Origin: Vanilla planifolia
Lineage: Eukaryota > Streptophyta > Magnoliopsida > Asparagales > Orchidaceae
Assembly: GCA_023846275.1 (NCBI GenBank)
Contig: JAIUJO010000144.1
Location: 1,042,720-1,106,719 of the forward strand
Length of the DNA stretch: 64,000 nucleotides
Direction: 5' to 3'
The translations under genes were made by a program, and so were the position numbers. The notes below the pieces were generated by a model. The model made no database searches and had not been told where the DNA came from. It saw only the letters and a program-made list of their open reading frames with translations. Of this stretch, positions 36,799 through 48,000 are shown one piece after another (position 1 is the stretch's first letter; each line of letters begins with the position of its first letter).

Positions 36799-37299
36799 CT
36801 AAAATTAGAATGTGAAAGTAAGACGAATAGAGATGTATCTTGTAATCAACATGCTAACATTTTATTTTATAACAAAGATATAGACTTTTTCAAAGTTGGT
36901 GTGCATCTCTTTAATCTTTAAAGCTCAATAAACATTTTAAGATATTTTGGCGACTACTAATTCACCATCTTCAAAGGTATTAAGTTTGATTATTAAGACT
37001 AAACCTACTTTGCAATAAACATGCTCATTAGAATAAAAAGTTAAAAATTTATAACCTAACTCATCAAACACAAGGGTGACTAAACCATCTCTCCTATTTC
37101 ATGATTACAAGACATAAATATTTAGATAAAAAATAACAAATAAAAAAATAAATTATTATGATATGTTGTATTAAAAGAGAAACTTTTTTGCTCCAACTTA
37201 ATTCATGCTCCCCTTACTAGATGTTCGTACATGCTTATTTAAACCATGGTTATTCTCCCTCTTTAATATTATGAAAAAGGAGATATAATTAATGCAATT

Positions 37300-37690
37300 T
37301 CAATTACACCCAATTATTTTATTATGATTTGAAGTTGATTAGTTGTAAGGAATTTTGCAAAAATATCTTTCAATTTTATTCTGATAGAAACATATATGAA
37401 TTTTACTTAGCCTTTAGCTACTTGATCTCTTATAAATTATATCTTACGCTATGTGTTTGCATGGAGAATAATAAACTTGGTTCTTTGCTAAAGCTAAGGT
37501 AAAAATATTATCAATTGTAATTGGAATATGTGAGACATCTAAACCATAATATAGAAATTGTTAAGATAAGAAAAACTCTTGGGTAACACAACTATCAATC
37601 ACTATATACTCAGCTTTTTGTGGTCAATATGGCTATATAATTTTTTCTTCTTTCTTGACCATGAAACTAAAATATTTCCTAGTAATTCAC
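37300..37690 (-). pseudogene. Copia unit 1: RNase H domain
   Basis: LVSWSRKKKK near 37,641-37,672 matches the LVSWSSKKQNSVALSTAEAEY region. After a frame change, AEYIVIDSC at 37,588-37,614 retains the AEAEYIA motif with its catalytic Glu. YGLDVSHIPITIDN near 37,508-37,550 corresponds to the YGLDLDHIPIYCDN block, with the Asp retained and Cys replaced. KHIA near 37,448-37,460 fits KHID, and an IFAKFLTTNQLQ stretch near 37,330-37,370 fits the DIFTKxLxxxxF end. This domain occurs only in unit 1; unit 2 stops before it. Confidence 0.78.
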
Positions 37691-37760
37691 ATGTACCTAA
37701 GGGTTTTATATATCTACCTTAGACCTTAGAAAGTCTAAATCTATGAAACTTATAAGGCAT

Positions 37761-37794
37761 CTTGAAGGAGGTTTTTTAAGGTGCCTTAAGCCTA
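37761..37794. repeat. Short inverted repeat in the RT-RNase H connection
   Basis: AAGGCATCTT and AAGGTGCCTT form a 10-base stem with one G-T type mismatch across a 14-base loop. It may be chance, but it lies just left of the point where the homology between units 1 and 2 stops. Confidence 0.5.
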
Positions 37795-37819
37795 CGTTCA
37801 TTGTACTTTTTACATATTG

Positions 37820-38745
37820 GAAGATTACCTCAATGACCTTTATATGACTTAGGATTTTATTGAAATCGAATACATAAGCCAACTCTAAATAAGATATGTA
37901 GTCTATTTACCATATGATACAAAATGTATTTAACAAGTACTTCATAAAGTTTTTTTTATCAATGTGGATCTCAGTTTCATCTTAATCTGAATGGATTCAT
38001 TAGCATCTTCCAATATTTTATATTTTCATACATAAATTACTTGAATAAATTTTTTAAGAAAATCTCATATTTTAATTACATAATTTGTAATCCAAAGAAG
38101 AAATTCATCTAACATATTAAACATATCTAAAACTCTTTTGCAACTAAGTGAGAAAGAACCCTATTCATTTTTGTTTTAGCTTCCAAATATTATGTCATCA
38201 ACATAAACTTGTACAAATATTAAAAAATTAATTAAAGATTTTATGAATAGTGTGTTTTCAATTTTTCTTTCTAAAATCATTATTAAAATGTTAATTACCC
38301 GATCTATGATACAATGAACGTGGTGCTCGCTTAAGGCGATAAAATATCTTTTTAAGCTTATATACATAATCGCAATGTACATGGGTCTCAAAACATAGAG
38401 GTTGTTTTACACGTAGATCTTCTTTTATTATCTTATTTTAAAATATAAATTTTTCATCCATTTCAAATAATCTAAAATTCTTATGACATGAATATGTAAA
38501 GAGAAGTCTCATTGTATCTTATCTTTTTACTAGTGTAAATGACTACTCAAAATATATGCCATCAACTTGGCTATAACTCTTAGAACCAGGTCTAACTTTG
38601 TTTCTAGTGATCAATTCATTTAATCTTATTTATTATTAAAAATCCCTTTAGTTCCAATCACTGATTGGTCAGAAGGCATAAAAACTAGTTCCCACACTTG
38701 GTTTCTCCCAAACTAATATAACTCTTCTTTCGTTATATGAACCTA
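37820..38745 (-). pseudogene. Copia unit 1: reverse transcriptase
   Basis: The domain opens with EELY, FGRNQVWELV and VIGTKGIF at about 38,650-38,740, matching the EELxQFERNxVWxLVP and GTKWVF blocks of copia RVT_2. The 71-codon open stretch at 38,176-38,391 ends with VYVDDIIFGS (YVDD at 38,194-38,205), an intact catalytic box. ILFRVGLCIRFQ near 37,865-37,905 matches the SRPDIMFxVxLCARFQ connection. Frames shift several times between these blocks. The left limit marks where similarity to unit 2 ends. Confidence 0.85.
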
Positions 38746-39059
38746 ATAGTCAACTTTATGTGCATCTCCTATAGATGCTATTTTTGTGAAAGATACAAAT
38801 GCGCTATGATTAATTTCTCTCATAGAAGCTCTAGTCCAAACTTCGAAATTAACTTTTCCTATAATTGATTTTTTTATATGAGGCTTAGTACTTCAAATCT
38901 TCAGGTAATTGATGACTGCTCTCTTCTACTTTTGTTTTACTTTCACTTTCACCTTCATCTTCTCTCAAGTTTATGTTCTTCATGGACATTATTAATTCAT
39001 CTATAGTTTTAGTTATTATCATATAAGTAGACTAGTAAAGAACTATATTCATTATTTTC

Positions 39060-39690
39060 TCTACCTTTTGAGTAACTGTGTTGGAAACACTATAAGTTTT
39101 TCTAAACGAAGAAGGTCTTATAAACTGTCTCGACATACATATTCATCAAACCTATTCAAGTTGGGGCTTTCATTATTAAGAATGGTGTTTTTATATCCAA
39201 AAACATGAAAGTGGGTAACATTTAGTCTTTTATTACCAAATAACTCATAAAGGGTTTTCTTAAATATTAGACATAAATTAATTCTATTTATTATATAATA
39301 TGTTGTGTTATTTCTCTTTGCCCAAAAGTATTTTGGTAGGTTGCATTTGATTAACGTAGTTCTACCCATCACTATGAGGGTCCTATTCCTTCTTTTTATA
39401 AACCCATTTTATTGATACGGATAAGAATATGTAAATTGATGCCCCATAATTTTGACCTTGTTATTGTTATCACAATGAATACAAATTAATTTGAGATAGG
39501 TTTTTTGTTTTTTCTATTTTATCAAATTAATAAAGATTTCAAATGTCTCACTCTTACTCTTGAGAAATACAACTAAATTATATCTAGAAGAATCGTTAAT
39601 ATTGACAAATTCATATTTTTTCACATTGACTCTAGAGTTGTGTCGGTCTTAAAAGGTCTAAATAAGTTATCCATAAAGATATATTAACAG
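39060..39690 (-). pseudogene. Copia unit 1: integrase core and C-terminal part
   Basis: LFRPFKTDTTLES near 39,640-39,680 matches the (D/H)LFGPTRTxSLGG block at the first catalytic region, and KYEFV.INDSSRYN near 39,590-39,640 matches KYxFVIVDDYSRYTW. The 84-codon open stretch at 39,118-39,372 begins MGRTTLIKCNLPKYFWA, matching MARTMLxxxNLPKYFWA. It continues through YYIINRINL, KTLYELFGNKR and HFHVFGYK (compare KTPYELxxGRKP and YFHVFGCK) to LNRFDEY, which fits LGKFDxKS. Between these, the SDNG region is badly eroded. This is the best-preserved open stretch of the locus. Confidence 0.85.
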
Positions 39691-39970
39691 TTAAGTCATT
39701 TTAATGTTTAAAAGAAATATTTAACTTTTCTTCCTTTTTTGCAAGATTCATACATTTTTCAACTGGTTTTGTTTTGCTTGGCAAGATCTTTAGTTACATC
39801 TGGCTTACTTATTTTCGTTAACGTAGAAAGCCATAAGTGACAATGTATGATTATCTTCTTCTTAGACTTTTCTCTAGGTGTTACCCAACTATTTGGAGCA
39901 CTTCTTATTGAGATAAACTTCGATATGTGTCTATTCATACGCCTTGAGCATTCATTAACCAACTCTTAAG
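39691..39970 (-). pseudogene. Copia unit 1: pre-integrase region (DSGCSxHM and GAG-pre-integrase)
   Basis: In the 67-codon open stretch at 39,759-39,962, NECSRRMNRHISKFISI matches the DSGCSRHMTGDKSKFxSL motif. In copia elements this follows the aspartic protease-like segment. The leading Asp is lost. TPREKSKKKII fits the VTFGDNSKGKIIG block. LTKISKPDVTKDLAKQNK corresponds to the LxSKLSKxxLVKGLPKxK region, and a following YESCKKGRKVKYFF fits the CExCKKGKQ zinc-binding stretch that begins the integrase. Confidence 0.72.
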
Positions 39971-40599
39971 AGTTAGATATTGATTTTTCTCTAAATGAGG
40001 CTACATAAATTATAAACCTTTTACTTAATAATCATTAAATGCAGCTTACATTTACCTTATTTGTTGCCATAATTCCAAAGTATAGTACCATTAACCTATG
40101 AATGTGTCCAAAATAATATGTCCACAAAATGATTATGAAGGCAACTTATTTTAAATTCTCCATTCTCTAACCTTAGAAAACCAAACAAGATTGGAAGTCA
40201 TTTCAAATAAGATTTTGAACTAGAAATATTTTTCCTAATTTGACAATACTTAATGGTTTGACTTTTTCTACAACTACAAAAGAATTTAATGTATCAAATA
40301 TTATGAATATTCAAAAGCTAACATGGAATTATTTTTAGAAAAGTAAACATCATGTGAGATATTAAACTTTTGCTTGTTGAACAGAAATTTTTTTTTCCAA
40401 CTCATAATCTATTTTTTCAAAGAAGTATTCTTAAGGATCATGAAATCATTTTCATTATATAATTTTTTTCAATCTCCTCTATTTAAAAAATGAAATGAAA
40501 ATTTTTTTCTTTATAAATATTTTTAATTTTTATTTATAGATATTAAAGAAGCTAAAACAACTAATAACTTTAATGAAATAATTTTTTAAAAACTTTAGG

Positions 40600-41500
40600 A
40601 GGCCAGGAGATTATCTTAATCATTTATTATTCACTTGATGTACTTGATTCACTATGATTTGCCATGAAGCAAATTATTTCTTCCTCCTTACTACTTGAAG
40701 TTTTGGAGTCTAATTCTTCTTAAGCACTCCATGTAGCTTGAAAATATTTTTTTCTCTTTCATTATTTTTTTTTTATTTTTTGTTTTTAGTGTATTTGAGT
40801 TGTGGGTAATCTGGTTTAATATTGTCAGTTTCATAACAATCAAAGCATCTTCGTCTCTCCATCTTCTCCCTTCTATTTTATTACAAATTCCTATTAACAA
40901 AACTTTTTGTGAAATTTTTATTTAAATTTTTAACATGAAAATTTACCTCTTCCTCCAAGTCCATAGAGCAGATATATGTAATATCTATAATATCATTTTC
41001 AGCTTTTAGGGCTAATTGTTTTACAAACCTAGTTGCATGCATTTCATGCTTATGGAGGCCCCCTTTTCAACTCTTTCACTCATCTCAGTCTCTATCGTTA
41101 ATAATTCTCTATGTAACTAATCAAATGTTAGTTTGTTATATCTTTTACTACCTTTATCACAGTTGTAAAAGGATCATACTCATTTTGTAGGACCCTTACT
41201 AATTTTATTACAAGATCTACATTGAGAAATACTTTTCTAAGACTTTCTAATCCATTACTACTACTAGTAAATCGTATAAGTGTATTCTCTATAGTTTCTC
41301 TTGAATTTATTCAAAAGAGCACATAACATGTGTAAGAAGATTTATCTTTATTTCTATAACTTACAAAGCGCTTCCATAAATTACTTTTAACTTTTTCCAA
41401 ACTTCATGTAAAGTATATAAATTCATCCATTGATTAAATTTACTTGGAGATATGCCCTAGTTAAATTAGTTGAGTGTTATGGTATTCAATTGTTTAATGT
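40600..41500 (-). pseudogene. Copia unit 1: gag (UBN2-like region, CCHC, Ser/Glu-rich tail)
   Basis: Gag forms the particle that carries element RNA. PSKFNQWMNLYTLHEVWKKL near 41,395-41,455 leads the UBN2-like part. Fragments near 41,150-41,300 fit the SLxxLGKxFxxxDLVxKILRVLP block. ERRRCFDCYETDNIKPDY at 40,807-40,860 corresponds to the CYxCxxxGHxxxDCP knuckle. Both first Cys remain, but GH has become DN and the last Cys is Tyr. SSSKEEEIICFMANHSES near 40,640-40,695 is the acidic SSSSEEE...LCFMA feature typical of SIRE-type gag. The N-terminus is lost at the CTT-rich junction. Confidence 0.75.
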
Positions 41501-41613
41501 ATATAAACTCATAACTTCTACTTCTTCTTCTTCAATAAAGCATATAAATTCATAACGTGTTCTTGTTCTTGTTCTTCTTATTCTTCTTCATTTTCTTCTT
41601 CTATTTCATATTT
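41501..41613. repeat. CTT-rich junction between the two gag-pol units
   Basis: Imperfect CTT/TTC repeats span about 41,517-41,604, interrupted by an ATAAATTCATAA stretch. Unit 1 homology stops near 41,500 and unit 2 homology starts at 41,614. A simple repeat exactly at the join suggests slippage, filler DNA or recombination at this point. Confidence 0.8.
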
Positions 41614-42570
41614 GAAGATTACCTCAATCATCTTTTGATGAATTACGATTTTATTGGAATTTAGCACATAATCCAACATTAAATATGATATCTAGTTTAC
41701 TTACTATATGATATCATAAATATCTAACAAGTATTTCATAACATTTTTTATCAATGTGGTTCTCCATTTTATCATAATCTAAATTGATTGATTTATTTAT
41801 TAGAATCTTCCTATTTTTTATTTTTTTATACCAATATTACTTGAATAAATATTTTAAATGCTTTGTTTATGAAGTAAAAATCTCATTTATTAATTAAAAA
41901 ATTTGCAATCCAAAGAGGAAATGCATCTAACTTATTATACTTATCTAAAACTCTCTTTCAACTAAGTGACACAGATCCTTACACATTTTTATTTTTGATT
42001 CCAAAAATTATGTCATCAATATAAACTTGTACAAGTAATAAATAATTAATTAAAGATTTAAAGATTAGTGTGTTAACCATTTTTTTCTGTCCTAAAATAA
42101 CTATTAACTAGGTAATTACCCATTCTATGATGCCATGAATGAGGAGCATGCTTGAGGCCATAAAATATCTTCTTAAGCTTATATACATACTAGTAATATA
42201 CATGGGTCTCAAATCTTAGAGGTTGTTTTACACGTAGATATTCATTTGTTATCCTATTTTAAAATAGATTACTTACATCCATTTCAAATAATCAAAAATT
42301 AATATGACAAGAATATGCAAAGAGAAGTGTAATGTTCTCTAATCCTGTCACTAGTATAAATTACTACTTAAAACATATACCATCAACATGGCTATCACCC
42401 TTATCAATAGGTCTACCTTTGTTTCTATTAATGATTCATTTTAATCTTATTTATTTTTAAATATTCCTTTACTTCCAATCACTCATTGATAATCAGGCTT
42501 AAAAACTTGTTCCCATACTTGGTTTCTCTCAAATTGATATGCCCCTTCTTTCATTATATGAACCTAATAG
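41614..42570 (-). pseudogene. Copia unit 2: reverse transcriptase, 3' truncated
   Basis: This matches unit 1 at an offset of about 3,795-3,820 bases. VYIDDIIFG near 42,000-42,026 keeps an intact YxDD box (YIDD at 42,012-42,023). HGLKHAPHSWHHRM near 42,120-42,165 fits YGLKQAPRAWYxRL. QVWEQVFKPDYQ near 42,480-42,520 fits the start of the domain. DIIFNVGLCAKFQ near 41,655-41,695 fits the RT-RNase H connection. Homology ends right after it, so unit 2 has no RNase H and no 3' LTR of its own. Confidence 0.83.
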
Positions 42571-42879
42571 TGAACCTTATTTGCTTCTTTTATAGATACT
42601 AGTTCTATGAAAGATACAAATGCATTATGATTAATTTCCCTTACAGAGCTCTAGCCCTAACTCCTAAATTAATTTCTCTTAAAATTGATTTTTTGGATGT
42701 GAAGTTTGGTACTTCAAATCTTTTGGTAATTGATAACTAGTCTCTTCTACTTTTATTTTACTTTCTCTTTCACCTTCATCTTCATTCTAGTTTAAGTTCT
42801 TTATGGACATTATCTATTCATCTAAAGGTTTAGTACTTATCTTATAGGTAGACTCATCAAGCTCTATATTAATTATTTT

Positions 42880-43500
42880 TTCTACATTTTGAGAATCTAT
42901 GTTATAAACTCTATAAGTTTTCCTAAAAGAAGAGTATCTGATAAAAAATTCTAGGCACACTACTTCATAAAACCTGTTCAAGTTGGACCTTTCATTATTA
43001 AAAATGGTGTACGCACATCAAAAAAGGTGAAAGTAGCTAAAACTATGTTTTTTATTTTTAAATAAGTCATAGGGAGTTTTCTTAAGGTTTGGACTTAAAT
43101 TAATTGTATTTATTATATAACAAGTTGTGCTAGTTGCCATGGCTCAAAGGAATTTTGGTAGGTTGTATTTGATTAATATAGTTCCACTAATAACTATCAA
43201 GGTCCAATTCCTTCTTTTTATAATCCCATTTTATTGATGTAGATAAGGTTATGTAAATTGATGCCCTTTATTTTTAACCTTGTTATTATTATCACGATGA
43301 ATATAACTTAATTTGAGATAGGTTTCCTCTTCAAAATTTTTATCAAATTTACAATGATTTTAAATGTCTCACTCTTACTCCTAAGAAATACAACTCAATT
43401 ATATCTAGAAGAATAATCTATAATCACAAATCTATATTTTCACCTAAACTCTAGAGTTTTGTGAGTCTAAAAAGGTTTAAATAAATTATCCTTAAAATCT
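42880..43500 (-). pseudogene. Copia unit 2: integrase core and C-terminal part
   Basis: NLPKFL, a stop, A and then TTCYIINTINLSPNLKK and TPYDLFKNKK (about 43,040-43,165) match the NLPKYFWAEAVNTACYIINR and KTPYELxxxxK blocks. YFHLF and ERSNLNRFYE follow, matching YFHVFGCK and LGKFDxK. SFRKTYRVYN near 42,910-42,945 fits GYSxxSKAYRVYN and is better kept here than in unit 1. The N-terminal half near 43,380-43,490 still resembles YSRYTWVLFL...SE(S/T)F. Stops occur in several blocks. Confidence 0.8.
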
Positions 43501-43519
43501 ACAAGTAGATAAGTCATTT

Positions 43520-43800
43520 TCTGGTTTCAAAGAAATACTTATGTGACCTTTCATTTTTGCAAGATTCATACATTTTTCAACAAGTTTTTTTTTTCTTGGG
43601 AATATCTTTCATTACATCTAGCTTACTTATTTTCTTTAATGTTGAAAGCCATACATGACAAAGTATGATTATCTTCTTCTTAGGCATTTCCCTAGGTGTT
43701 CCGCATCTATTTGGATCACATCTTATTGAGATAAACTTTGAAATGTGTTTAGACATACGTCTTGAGCATCCATAATCTAACTCTCAAGAGTTATATTTTG
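43520..43800 (-). pseudogene. Copia unit 2: pre-integrase region
   Basis: DYGCSRRMSKHISKFISI near 43,725-43,785 matches DSGCSRHMTGDKSKFxSL and, unlike unit 1, keeps the first Asp, although Ser became Tyr. TPREMPKKKIII and LSTLKKISKLDVMKD follow, with the same spacing as in unit 1. This supports a shared ancestor and separate decay of the two units. Confidence 0.72.
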
Positions 43801-44060
43801 ATTTTTTTCTCTATATAAGGCTATATAAATTATAAAATTTTTACTTAATAATCATAAAATATCACTTTTATTTACCTTATTTATAAGCATAATTCCAAAC
43901 TATTTTACCATTAACCTATGAATGTGCCCAAAACAATATATCACTACAAAAAGTTTGGGAAAGCAAACAAGCTTGGCTTAATAATTTGAAACAAGTCTTT
44001 CAACAGGATATTTTTCCTATTTTGACAATCCTTAATGGCATGACCTTTCGCGCAACTATA
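43801..44060 (-). pseudogene. Copia unit 2: gag-to-protease region with second zinc-knuckle remnant
   Basis: FYSCAKGHAIKDCQNRKN near 44,015-44,070 fits the second CxYCxxxGHxxxxC motif located between gag and protease in SIRE-type elements. One Cys is replaced by Phe and the spacing is one residue short. The rest of this stretch is eroded. Confidence 0.55.
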
Positions 44061-44439
44061 AAAGTTTGTAATATTTCAAATATTAGGCATATTCAAAAGA
44101 TGACATATAATTACGTTTAGAAAAGTAAACATCATGTGAAATATTAGAAAAATTTGATTGTTGAATGGAATATCTTTTAGTTTTCAAAATCATAATTTAT
44201 TTTTCCATAGAAGTAATCTTAATGATTATGAAATCATTTTAATTATATAACATTTTTCAATCTCCTATTTATTAAAAAATGATCCTTTTTGATAAAATAT
44301 TTTTTTATTTTTATCTATATATATTATAGAAGTTAAAAACATTAATATCTTCTATATAATTATTTTTAGTAACTTTAGGAGGCCAAGTGATAATCTTAAT
44401 TTTTTATTGTTCACTTGGTGTACTTGATTCATTATCATT

Positions 44440-45280
44440 TTTCATGAAAAGTATTATTTCTTCCTCCTCACTACTTGAAGTTTTGGATTCTAATTCTTCT
44501 TAAGCACTCAAAGAAACTTAAAAATATTTCATTTTTTTTCCTTTATTTTATTTTTTTCTTTTTAGTGAATTTGAGTTGTAAATAATCTGGTTTAATAGGG
44601 TCATTTTCATAGCAATCATAGCATCTTGGTGTCTTCTTCTTCTCTCTTTCATTTTTAATAAATTCTTATTAACAAAACTTTTTGCCAAATTTTTATTTAA
44701 ACTTTTAACATTAAAATTTACTTCTAACTCCAAGTCCATAGAGCAGATAGATGTCATATCTATAATCTCTTTGTTAGCTTTAAAGGCTAATTGTTCTTTG
44801 AACCTTGCTCCATGCATTTGTTGCTTATGGAGGCCCACTTTTCAACTCTTCTAGTAATCTCAATCTCTATCATTAGAAAATTTTACAAATAACACATTGA
44901 ATGTGAGTTTGTTATGTCTTTGACATTTTTTATTACTATTGTAAGAGGATCACACTCTTTGGGTAAAATCCTTACTAATTTTCCTATACGATCTATGTTG
45001 ACGAACACTTTTCTAAGATTTTCTAATCCGTTAATAATATTAGGAAATGGTGTAGGCATATTCTTTATAAGTTCCCTGGAATTTATTCTAAAGAGCTCAT
45101 AATCATGGGTAAGAAGATTTACCTTTATCTCTTTAACTTACAATGCACCTCCATAAATTATGTCTATATTTTTCCAAATATTATGTAAAGTACATAAATT
45201 CATAACTTGATTAAATTTACTTGAAGATATACCATAGTAAAAGTAGTTGATTGTTATTTTGAATAATTGTGTCATTCTCA
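44440..45280 (-). pseudogene. Copia unit 2: gag remnant
   Basis: CYDCYENDPIKPDY at 44,582-44,623 is the zinc knuckle, again with Tyr in place of the last Cys. A 96-codon open stretch (44,548-44,838) covers part of gag upstream of the knuckle: GLHKQQMHGARFKEQLAFKA, then MDLELEVNFNVKSLNKNLAK. The same text can be traced in unit 1. The UBN2-like part (44,880-45,240) aligns with 41,080-41,460. The homology fades near 45,280 where the gag N-terminus should lie. Confidence 0.75.
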
Positions 45281-45899
45281 CTTATTTTGTAGAAAACCTA
45301 CTTTGACACTAATTAGAATAAAAACAAGTATGTGAATCCCACATAAGGGGTTGACATATGAGTTTTAGAATTATTTTTTATATTATATATATTTTTTAAA
45401 CATTCTTCACAAAAATAATTTTATGTTTGTAGAAAATTTTAATGTTGTATATTTTTATTTTTTAATGATTAAAAAATAATAATAAAAAATAAAAATTAAT
45501 ATAATGAAATTTTTAGAATGTTTGTTTCAAATTAGAACCTACATCCACTCTTAAATAAAGCCATAAAAATCACAACTATCAAAAACTTTACAAATTAAAG
45601 TTTTTTCTTACGAGTAACCTCCAACCTATTAGCTTTAATGAGTTTAATTATAACACTAGATTTTCTAAGAATAACAATAACTTAGTTTTTTATGGCATCA
45701 AAGTAAACTCAGGATTTTATAAAGAATATGCCACCCATCCCAAATGAAAATAGAAATATACAACGAGATGGAAAAAACTTGTTCAATTTTTACAACTTTT
45801 GATGTTTGTTTATTAACAGAACAAGGATTAATGAGATTAACATATTATGATAGTAAGAAATTTAAAGTTTAGAGGTGGTAGGACTAGCAAAAAGAACTT
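45281..45899. other. Expected gag N-terminus / PBS / leader zone, unrecognisable
   Basis: Lying between gag and the right LTR-like segment, this should hold the gag start, leader and primer-binding site. I could not find a match to an initiator-Met tRNA 3' end. It includes an A/T-only patch at about 45,370-45,400 and 45,440-45,510, probably later decay or a small insertion. Confidence 0.35.
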
Positions 45900-46680
45900 G
45901 AAATTTTGTGAAAAACTAAGTTATAATTATTGTGAAAAGATTTTATGAAAATAGAATATCAATTGTGCTTTGTTTAGATCTCAAATATTATTTCTTGTTT
46001 AGTAGGTATTTCAAGAATAACAATTTCGTTTGCATGGAAAAAAATTTATCAAAGATGTTAAAAAGTTAAAGAAAAGTCATTTCAAATGATACTTTCAAAT
46101 AGCTTAAAAAGCTCTTCCAAACAACTTAAAATATTTATTCAAATTGGTTAACACAATAGCTCAAATAATGACTAAGGAATTAGCTATTACGTGGGATCGA
46201 CCAACAACACTGGATCGTATTAGAGTGGTTATTGATTATTAGATCAAAGATTATAAAACATATTAGTTCTACATGGTTAGATAAAGACAAGTAAGATCAA
46301 GGCCTTTCGATCAAGCAAGATGTGATCTAGATCGTTTGATTTATCATTTATGAAAGGTTAAAAAACCTTATTATATAATATTTAAATAAGGATTCAAATG
46401 TGAGTAACTATGTCATTACAATTAATAAACTAATGTTCTATTTTATAACAAAAAATATATTTACAAATTTGATGCATATGTGCTCAATCCTTGAATCTTT
46501 TTTAATACTTTAAGATTCTTTGGAAACCTCTAATTCATTATGTGAAAAGATACATTACTTTTTTAATGAAATTAAATTTGTTTCATTCTAATCAATCCCA
46601 TCTAGAAAAAATAATAAGCCTTTATGTCCTGACTCATCAAAAGCAGAGGTAGCCAAACAAAATACAATTAAATGCACCTA
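45900..46680 (-). repeat. Right LTR-like segment (5' side of the copia locus)
   Basis: Shared blocks with the left segment in the same order: a CTTCCAA...CTTAAAATA region near 46,113-46,130 (left 35,927-35,945), ATGTGATCTAGATCG at 46,320, TTCTATTTTATAACA near 46,434 and ACTCATCAAA near 46,631. The distance from the second to the third block is about 100 bases here but about 730 in the left copy. One copy was therefore deleted or the other enlarged. Ends are not resolved. Confidence 0.5.
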
Positions 46681-47400
46681 TTAGATAGTGAAAACGACAC
46701 CAAAACTCGAAACAATTTTAAATTAGCATATAGCTCACGAATTCAAATTTAGTTGAGTATAAATGTAATAGAAATATATGAAATAACTTTAGAGTGAACA
46801 TAGGTAGGAAACTCCAAATAATACACTTTAACTAATTCCAAGAAAAATCTTATCAAGCCATATTATCCATCATTCATGCAATGTTGGATAAAAACCTGTA
46901 TTTGTTTCATGCAACTATAATTAATATTGTGAGAGTAATTTTGCAATCAAATTGAACAATTACGTGACGAAATTACTGTTTTCACATCCACCTTTGAACA
47001 ACTAATTATGCATGTCATCAATTCACACAATTTTGTGATCTAAACATTAGATCTAAATCCAAACATCATATCCCAAATCAAATATAATAGTCTAAGAGAA
47101 ATACTAATTTCTAGTTAGTGCTTATTTAATTTAGTTGTTTTATCATGCATTTTGGTAAAAAGATGTAAGCGAGGCTTCCGTTGGAGCAGCTTTAATGTAA
47201 CAACTTTTTAAGAGTTATTTTGTGATATTGAGATTTTTATAACTTATTATTATTATTAACTAATTATTAAATTTGAAAAATATTTTTAACCATTAAATAG
47301 GTCAATACAAAATCTAAAAAATATTTTTCATATCATGACAATGAGGTCTTTAGCATACAGTGCTCATTCCTACACCTTTATTGTATGTCATTCAATCATC
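46681..47400. other. Possible Ty3/gypsy LTR debris
   Basis: A less AT-rich stretch with text such as GACGAAATTACTG and ATGCATGTCATCAATTC near 46,975-47,025. It recalls the leader/LTR style of some plant gypsy elements (Tekay/Del), a resemblance from general familiarity only. No pairing partner or coding region is present. Confidence 0.2.
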
Positions 47401-48000
47401 AAACTCCTAACCTCTCCTTTTTTACTTAAATCAATGAAATTCTCAATTTTCTTTATTTCTAATTCAATCAATTAAATTACTTTTGTCACATTAAATATTT
47501 TTTAATCATTGGATTTTTATTTGTGTTTATTGTAATTTTGTGCCAATGAATTATTTTATTATTTATTTTTTATATTTATTATGTTATAGACTATAGTAGG
47601 TTATTTCTATTATTTCATTATTATGTTTACCTAATTTTTGTTAGGTGTACTTTTAAGAAAAACTTGATAAACATTTATGTATATTTCCTATATTTGTTTA
47701 AATTTTTTCAAATTTTTTATTAAATTTTATTATTAAAAATCAATGTTTCCTAAAATAAATCTAATATCCTTAAAAAATTAACATTTGTTAATAATCACTT
47801 TTAAAGATGTACTAAAGTTTATTAAAAAATTAATTTAAAGCATTTTCTTTAAATATTCTGTAAGGAATCAAACTTTTTATTCCAAAAAGCTCACGCCCAT
47901 CTTATACACATAACTATATAAAGTGCATATAAAACTATATAAATCATTTTAGTATTTTAGTACTATTTCTTTGTTGTAATGCAAATAAATGTGTTAATAA
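47401..48000. other. AT-rich spacer
   Basis: T-rich to mixed sequence with no gene or repeat recognised. Confidence 0.4.

Larger units (their letters stand above)
35840..37190 (-). repeat. Left LTR-like segment (3' side of the copia locus)
   Basis: It follows the RNase H end, where a 3' LTR belongs. Several blocks recur in order at 45,960-46,670. ATGTGATCTGGATCG at 36,111 corresponds to ATGTGATCTAGATCG at 46,320. TTTTATAACA blocks lie near 36,862 and 46,438. ACTCATCAAA lies near 37,059 and 46,631. This copy is about 600 bases longer than the right one, with an inverted repeat and a tandem repeat in the extra part. LTR ends (TG...CA) and target-site duplication are not resolved. Confidence 0.5.
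35840..46680 (-). mobile_element. SIRE-type Ty1/copia locus with tandem gag-pol units
   Basis: Minus-strand locus read right to left: LTR-like segment, gag-pol unit 2 (without RNase H), a CTT-rich junction, gag-pol unit 1 (with RNase H), LTR-like segment. The assignment to SIRE/Maximus rests on the gag architecture: a UBN2-like region, then CCHC, then a Ser/Glu-rich stretch with CFMANHSES at about 40,645-40,670. Integrase and RT wording also fits. The two units run in the same direction, about 3.8 kb apart, near 80% identity. Unequal recombination between elements, or adjacent insertion followed by loss of the LTRs between them, could explain it. All reading frames are broken. Confidence 0.75.

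Noticed and set aside
45281..45899. Primer-binding site for the copia locus
   Set aside because: Searched for a match to the initiator-Met tRNA 3' end next to the right LTR-like segment and found none convincing.
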